Origin: Piper betle
Taxonomy: Eukaryota; Streptophyta; Magnoliopsida; Piperales; Piperaceae
Assembly: GCA_033002965.1 (NCBI GenBank)
Contig: JAURVB010001718.1
Location: forward strand, 18,367 to 82,366
Length of the DNA stretch: 64,000 nt
Reading direction: 5' to 3'
Shown one piece after another: positions 58,621 to 64,000 of this stretch. Position 1 is the first letter of the stretch; each line of letters begins with the position of its first letter. Position numbers and translations under genes: made by a program. Below the pieces are notes generated by a model. It did no database searches and was not told the origin of the DNA. It worked only from the letters and a program-made list of their open reading frames with translations.

Positions 58621-58628
58621 ATCGCTGT

Positions 58629-58640
58629 GCTCTGATACCA
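58629..58640 (-). promoter_or_regulatory. G2 primer-binding site
   Basis: TGGTATCAGAGC on the minus strand, 2 nt from the LTR end at 58643. Perfect iMet match. Confidence 0.93.
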
Positions 58641-58642
58641 TC

Positions 58643-59589
58643 TGTAACGACCCGCCATTTGTCACAACATTGTGCGCCTAGCTAGCCAGGTGTTACTCAC
58701 AATTAAGCAAATATGTCTAACATTTTTTTAACAAAAACATGTATAAAGATCCCACTGTCTTAGACCGTTTCCCAGTAGCCACACTTATTTCTCAAATAAA
58801 TAAATAAAAGGAGTCCTTATATTTATTTTGCTCCATGCCCTGGTTGCCAATCACCTAATTTTGTATCTGCACACCTGTGGAGGCAATTCCGCGTTAGTGA
58901 TTACAACACTAAGTAGTATAATAGATAAAACAAATCAAGTACATTCCACTATTTCCTTATGTTTATTTTAATATGCGGTGGAGCGATTCGGCTATACTCC
59001 AAAACAATGCGGAGGAGGTATCCGCTGTGATCCGCACACCCCAGCCGTAGCCCTTTTGTGGGGAGGCTACCAATACCGTCTCCAGTGCGAGTGCCTCGCA
59101 CACCCCGGCTGTATCCTTTTTGGGGGGAAGCTATCACTGCAGTCAGGTGATTGCTACACCCCATTTTTGGGGAAGCTCTCACTACCAATTTTAGTGTTAG
59201 TGCCTCACACACCCCGGCCGTACCCTTTTTATGGGAGGCAATCACTGCACTCCAGTGCCAGTGCCATGCACACCCCGGCCGTAAACTTTTTATGGGGAGG
59301 CTATCACTGCACTCCAGTGCCAGTACCTTGCACACCGCCGCCGTAGCCTTTTTATGGGGAGGCTATCACTGCACTCAGGTGAATGCTATGCCCCGTTTGT
59401 GGGGAAGCTCTCACTGCCAACTCTAGTGCCAGTGCCTCACACACCCCAGCCGTAGCCTTTTATGGGGAGGCTATCACTGCACTCAGGTGATTGCTATGTG
59501 GGGAGGCTCTCACTACCAATTCTAATGCCAGTGCCTCACATACCCCGACCGTAGCCTTCTTATGGGGAGGCTATCACTGCACTGCAGTG
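58643..59589 (-). mobile_element. G2 5' LTR, truncated by C3
   Basis: Starts TGTAACGACCCGCC on the plus strand, next to the PBS. The block GGAGGCAATTCCGCGTTAGT followed by GATTACAACACTAAG (58877-58915) also occurs in A LTRs (for example 10578-10612). The distal part is a minisatellite. The LTR start is missing because C3 sequence begins at about 59590. Confidence 0.85.
59030..59589. repeat. About 62-bp minisatellite in the G2 LTR
   Basis: Units of the form CACACCCCGGCCGTAGCC...GGGGAGGCTATCACTGC...CAGTGCCAGTGCCT, around eight copies, some shortened. They lie at the same relative place as the 121-bp repeats of the A LTR. Confidence 0.85.
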
Positions 59590-60967
59590 ACGGGTGTCAC
59601 TAGTCTAGAAATAACTTGTATCAAACTGGAACATGAGAGCAAACTCTCATGGAAAGCAAACAATCATATATCTTCCTCAAGAACTCTCGTAAGGGCAACT
59701 ACAAAGGAGCCGTTGGGCAGCTGACTCAACAGCATTCTGATCTATCTGGTACAGTGCCGCTCATGGCACTTCTTTTTCGGTACTTCACTTAAAACTTTAT
59801 CCTAAGACCTCTCCGAACCTCCTTATTACTCCTAGCCTTGAGCACGAAGGCCGAGCAACTAAAATCATAACATGTTTATCATAATTTATGATTAATTAAA
59901 CTAAAATCATGAAGTTAATAAAATTAATTCTAATATGCTACCATGACCACAACATGCATATAATAATACTAAAAAAGAAGGAAAACCACCTCACAATCGG
60001 CACTGAAATCGGTGCCGACAGAGAAAGAGCGGTGAAGTCGGGCCGGCGGTTTTTCGGCCACTGTGCCGGCGGTTTTTCGGCAGTTCCCGTGGTTTTCGAA
60101 TGACTACTCCGGTGGGGCAATTGGAGGTAGGGGTTACCACCGTCTTGGCGAGCTTGACCCAATTGTGGTGACGAGAAGGGCAGTCGCGGCGGCGATGGCC
60201 ACCGACGGCGGCATCGAGTGCGGGCAGTCACTCCGATCAAACCCACGGTCGACCTCGATGGCAGTGCTAGGTAAGGGGGAAAGGTAGGAGAAGTCAAGGA
60301 AAGGGCTTCAACGTCATGGCGGCGGTGGCGGTCCGGTGCAAACGGCGGCGGAATCGCATCGGGAGCGGTTGTAAAATCGTGGCGATTTCTGGCATCGCGA
60401 CGGCAGGACAGCTAGGCGTGGTCAGGGCGGCAAGGCGATGGCACGGCTGGGCTGGGTGCCATCAATCAGCAGCGAGGTGGTGTCGGCGGCGGTGGCAAAA
60501 GTCAAGGGCGGCGGCTCGAGTCAAGAATAAAACTTGACTTGACACCGGCTCGAGTCAAGAATAATAAGTAACTCGGAAAAAATTCTAGAAGAATCCAGAA
60601 AAATTGGGAAAAATCACATAAAATCAAACAAAACAACATAACATCCAAATGACATGCTGGATAACTAATAACCCACCCAAATACCATCTAACGCATCCTA
60701 ATGCGTTCTTTCGGCCTAAACTAATTCTACGGTCACAACATGAAAAAAATATAATCAATGGTATACTCTCATATCTACTAATAACTTAGTCTACTGATGC
60801 GAATATGATGCTATCATCGATACTTGGGTATACATGAACCCTCATAGCACGTGTACACGGTCGGCCTCAGCCCCGCACATGTGTTCTGAAAGCTGAACTG
60901 ACTCGAACCATGGTCAAACCGATCGACTAACGACTATAAAACCCTGACTCGAGTCACGGGTTTTACA
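59590..60967 (-). mobile_element. C3: internally deleted family C LTR
   Basis: Matches C1 from about 1486 to 1745, then jumps at about 59857 to the equivalent of 2680, and continues to the LTR start (TGTAAAACCCGTGACTCGAG on the minus strand from 60967). About 930 bp is missing internally and the U5 end is absent. Confidence 0.85.
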
Positions 60968-62984
60968 GCCGATCACCACCACCGTTGCCTCCACATTGAC
61001 ATTCTCTATCGATCGCGACCGGCGGTGGCCTCAATCATGCTGTCGTTGGGGATTTCCGTAAATGGGCACCACTGGCCCAATTACCCGTGTTAGCGTTTGC
61101 CAACTTAGTCGTGCTCACTTGCCCGCCAACCCATCTGCCAGTGTGTGTCAGTGTTTCTGTCTGCATCTATTAGTCCAGACCAATCCAACCAACCCAACCC
61201 ACCATTTAGTTAACCTAGACCGAGTTGACTCGGCCAGACTCAGTTGGTTCAGCTCAATTGACCTTATTTAGCTCATTTTCAACCTTTCGGCCATTTTTCA
61301 TCCGTTTTTGTAATCCATAATACCCTATATTACTTTACAAGTATATTCACGTGATTTAGCATCTTTCGATGATAAAAATATTTTTCTTTTTTTATTATTT
61401 ATTTTATTTTGTTATTTATTTATTTATTCTTTATTATTCATTTTTTGTTATTAGTATATTTATTAATTATAATGCATGTTGATGAGATTATTTATTAATA
61501 TTAATGATATATTTACTTATTAATATTAATCTTATTAATTTTACTAAAGTATATATATATTATTTATTTATTATCGATTTGTTCATTATGTGTATGTTAT
61601 TATTTAATTGTATTTAATTATGTATTCTTATATTGGATACCATGATGTTATTATTGTTTATGATTAATTAATATTAACTATTTGTTTAAATATTTATTTA
61701 TTTATCAAATTATTATGTATTTATTTATTTAATTATTTATATACTTACTAATATGACTATATGTGATATTTACTTGAGTTGGCTGTGTATTTATATAGTA
61801 TAATTATATCAATATCTTAAGATTAAAGTATTAATTATTTTTATGTATTTATTATCTATCTTTTTATCCATGAGTGTATTTATTTATTTATTTATTAGTC
61901 ATTTTATGTATTATGTCATGATTTACATGCTAGATGTTTAGTTGTAGGTTTGTTTAGCACATTTTTCTTTATTGTAATGTTATTGATTATGTTAGCACAC
62001 ACAATGACCATGTATTATATAGAGATGACACTATTTTTCTTATAAGTGGGTTCGATATTGGTTTTGGAGTCGCAGCTCGCCATATATGGGACGTCATGCT
62101 TAGAACTTGGACTACATGTTCGATAGACTCTCCTTATCTTTATCACTATAGTTTATTGTGGATTTGATTTTCAAATCGTATGGCATGCTAAGTGACTGTT
62201 TTATCATATCATACTTAACGTAGACTATTTCGACGTATTTTACATGCTAGAATAGTGAGAGGGATGTTCCATTCCTGAGGGAACCTGATAAGTCTGCATT
62301 TTTAGTTCGTTACAACCGAATAAATTTGGAGGTTTATAGGTAGTATTTAGTAGAATGCACATCCATATATATAGTTTAAAGGGTACTGAAGGTAGCTGCC
62401 TGAGAATACTTAACCTTCATGCTCAAGGGAAGGAGATATATTGAGGAAATGAGAGGGCTTAAGATATACTGGTAGTCCCAAGGGATCAAAAAAATGGGAA
62501 AATGTCTAGAGAAGCATCAAGAGACCGGTCAATTTAAAATGCTATTGGGTTTGCAGCCTAGTAGCTTCTCAATAGATGCCCTTATGGAGAGTTCAGTTGA
62601 ATTATATAATGGTTTTCTTTTAAATGAGGATCTTCTTTTATTTAACAGTTTGATATTTAGTTATTTTCCAGACCAATGATATTTGTTACTATTTTTTTAT
62701 ACTATATATGTAGGTCTTGTGTTCCTGAATCGGTTTTGGTCGAAGGACAAATAAACACTACACACACTTGAGTTTAGCGTAGTTATTTTTGTTCATTCTT
62801 ATATATATATATTTGATAAGTTTTCATATTTATTTAGTTATGTCTTCCATTCTCGAGATGACAAGATGGCTGTTGCGATCTATATTATTTATCAAGTCTT
62901 ACAAATTAGCAGCTTTAAACATAAGTCGACTCAATTGTAATATTTTTAATTCGGTTCTTTGCTAAACTAAAATCAGGGTGTTAC
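60968..62984 (+). mobile_element. B5 right part: end of a family B LTR
   Basis: Begins at the equivalent of B4 51678 (GATCACCACC...) and runs to AAATCAGGGTGTTACA at 62984. The AT-rich middle closely follows B4 52000-52700. If it is the same LTR as 54920-55397, about 490 bp was lost at the G2/C3 insertion point. The last 700 bp matches the reverse complement of B3 at 46326-47000. Confidence 0.85.
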
Positions 62985-64000
62985 AAGAAGAACAAACAAA
63001 TTAACTTGAACTAAAAAAGTGAAGTCGTGAATCATAGGTCTTCAGTCACTGAAGTTAATCATCGTTGATAGTTTATTGATTTTATTTTTAGTTAAGTAGT
63101 TTAAAATAGATTACAAATTAACTGTACATTTTTCTCGCTTGCGTAAATTCAATTAAAATAGTCTTGACAAATAGGCTATCAAATTCTAGTTAAAACTTTT
63201 TGTGGTATGATGCTTGATTTCATCAATTTATTAATTGAACCATCCCTACACTTGCAAAAATTAAGCATAGGTTTTTAGCTAGTTTTGAATGTACAGATTC
63301 ACGTCTAGTTGCAAGCATTAGGTCAAGCTTGCTTCCTTGTAGGGAAAGTCGTTTCTTTACTAGAATTTTTGCAGAGTGAAAAATAAGTTAAACCATATTT
63401 AAACAAGAGTTTTTTAGTAGAAAGCGAGGAGTGGGGGTGGGGTGGAGGTGAGGGGGAATTATTATTACCACGTGGTGGAAGAATCATAGATATTTACTAG
63501 AAAAGAGGAAAATATTAGAATTGTCTTGGATACCCTTGCTTGAGTAGCAGTTGACTATAGTAAAATTAAGATTTTTTTCTAAAAAAGTGGTTGGGCGAAA
63601 CTAACCTAACCCACGATGGTTGCCCAGGTTACCATGGACATGATCGAAGCCACGGGACAATTAGATTTAGCCGAGGTCTAATCGATACAAAGCATGATTT
63701 GGCTTTCATATGAGCATGCAACTCCCGACCTTGGAGTAGGGACATTTAGTTACCCCCGCGCCATGGCTTAGCTTAGGTTAACAATTTTAAGGCCTTTAAC
63801 GGCTTGATGAGTTACATTTATATTTTTTAATCACCATGATTCGGGTTAATTCGTTTTTTTTTGTTTTAGGCTAAAATTAAATAGTAATTTTGCTACTATC
63901 AAGTCAAAATTTTCAATCGTCCCAAATTCGTACAAAATTCCTAAATCACCACACAATTTTCTTTGCCAAAAAAGAAGAGTAAATAAGTTAGCAACCAAGG
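62985..64000. other. Unassigned DNA at the right edge
   Basis: No PBS follows the B5 LTR, so it may be a solo LTR. No gene, LTR or pol similarity was seen here; longest frames are short. Confidence 0.35.

Noticed and set aside
58970..59589. CRISPR-like spaced repeats
   Set aside because: Units are contiguous and degenerate, without unique spacers, inside a plant retrotransposon LTR. The same holds for the arrays at 5408-5890, 15791-16026 and 53930-54350.

Overview
This window looks like intergenic DNA from a large, repeat-rich plant nuclear genome. It carries degenerate Ty3/gypsy polyprotein relics, primer-binding sites matching plant initiator-Met tRNA (core TGGTATCAGAG), several LTR families, one TRIM family, tandem satellites and long AT-rich stretches. 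I found no intact host gene, rRNA, tRNA, CRISPR array or prokaryotic operon. Nearly all long reading frames are shadows of repeats. I use local names: A (non-autonomous, LTR 1.2-1.6 kb), B, C, D and E (related long-LTR families starting TGTAAAACCC and ending GTGTTACA), T (a TRIM with 154-bp LTRs), and G1-G3 (coding gypsy relics). All family links come from reading the window against itself and from known protein motifs; no database was searched.

Layout. 1-17136 is one nested stack. The host is the non-coding interior of a B-type element whose 5' LTR and PBS lie at 17136-17846/17120-17132 (minus strand). Element A1 sits in it (1-12849). A1's 5' LTR is split by C1 (800-3834) and its 3' LTR by B1 (6346-12739), and B1 is split by A2 (8718-11574, TSD GATGG). 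A TRIM dimer (13828-14909) also lies in the host interior and is flanked as a unit by AATAC. 17847-29853 is G1, a plus-strand chromovirus-like relic (RT, RNase H, integrase, chromodomain-like tail) followed by an unusually long LTR of about 5.3 kb. Its integrase is split by a chimeric T/A insertion (21224-23717, TSD ACTTG), which itself contains a complete TRIM (22757-23294, TSD GATTA). 29854-33500 holds AT-rich DNA and an inverted-repeat element inside (TA)n microsatellites with a GC-rich core. 33511-35940 is G3, an Athila-like gypsy relic.

36565-41110 is mostly AT-rich with one A-type LTR and two inverted/degenerate repeats. 41110-49567 is an E-type LTR on the minus strand, interrupted by two solo LTRs: C2 (41890-44956, TSD GTTAG/GATAG) and B3 (46326-49339, TSD AGGAT). 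50665-62984 holds B4, D, and a B LTR (54920-55397 plus 60968-62984) interrupted by G2 (minus-strand gypsy with gag, protease, RT and RNase H) and C3. The last kilobase is unassigned.

How the parts relate. A, B and T have no coding capacity but keep a gypsy PBS and a shared motif, TTTCGAGGACGAAA or close variants, 19-20 nt upstream of the 3' LTR. A also shares an LTR block with coding element G2. This suggests that A and T are parasites of Tekay-like chromoviruses. The most unusual structures are the T/A chimera with two outward U5 ends inside one TSD, the TRIM dimer with a single TSD, the 9-bp inverted repeat at the 5' end of B and C LTRs, and the TATA-box site in D that has become a (TA)34 microsatellite.
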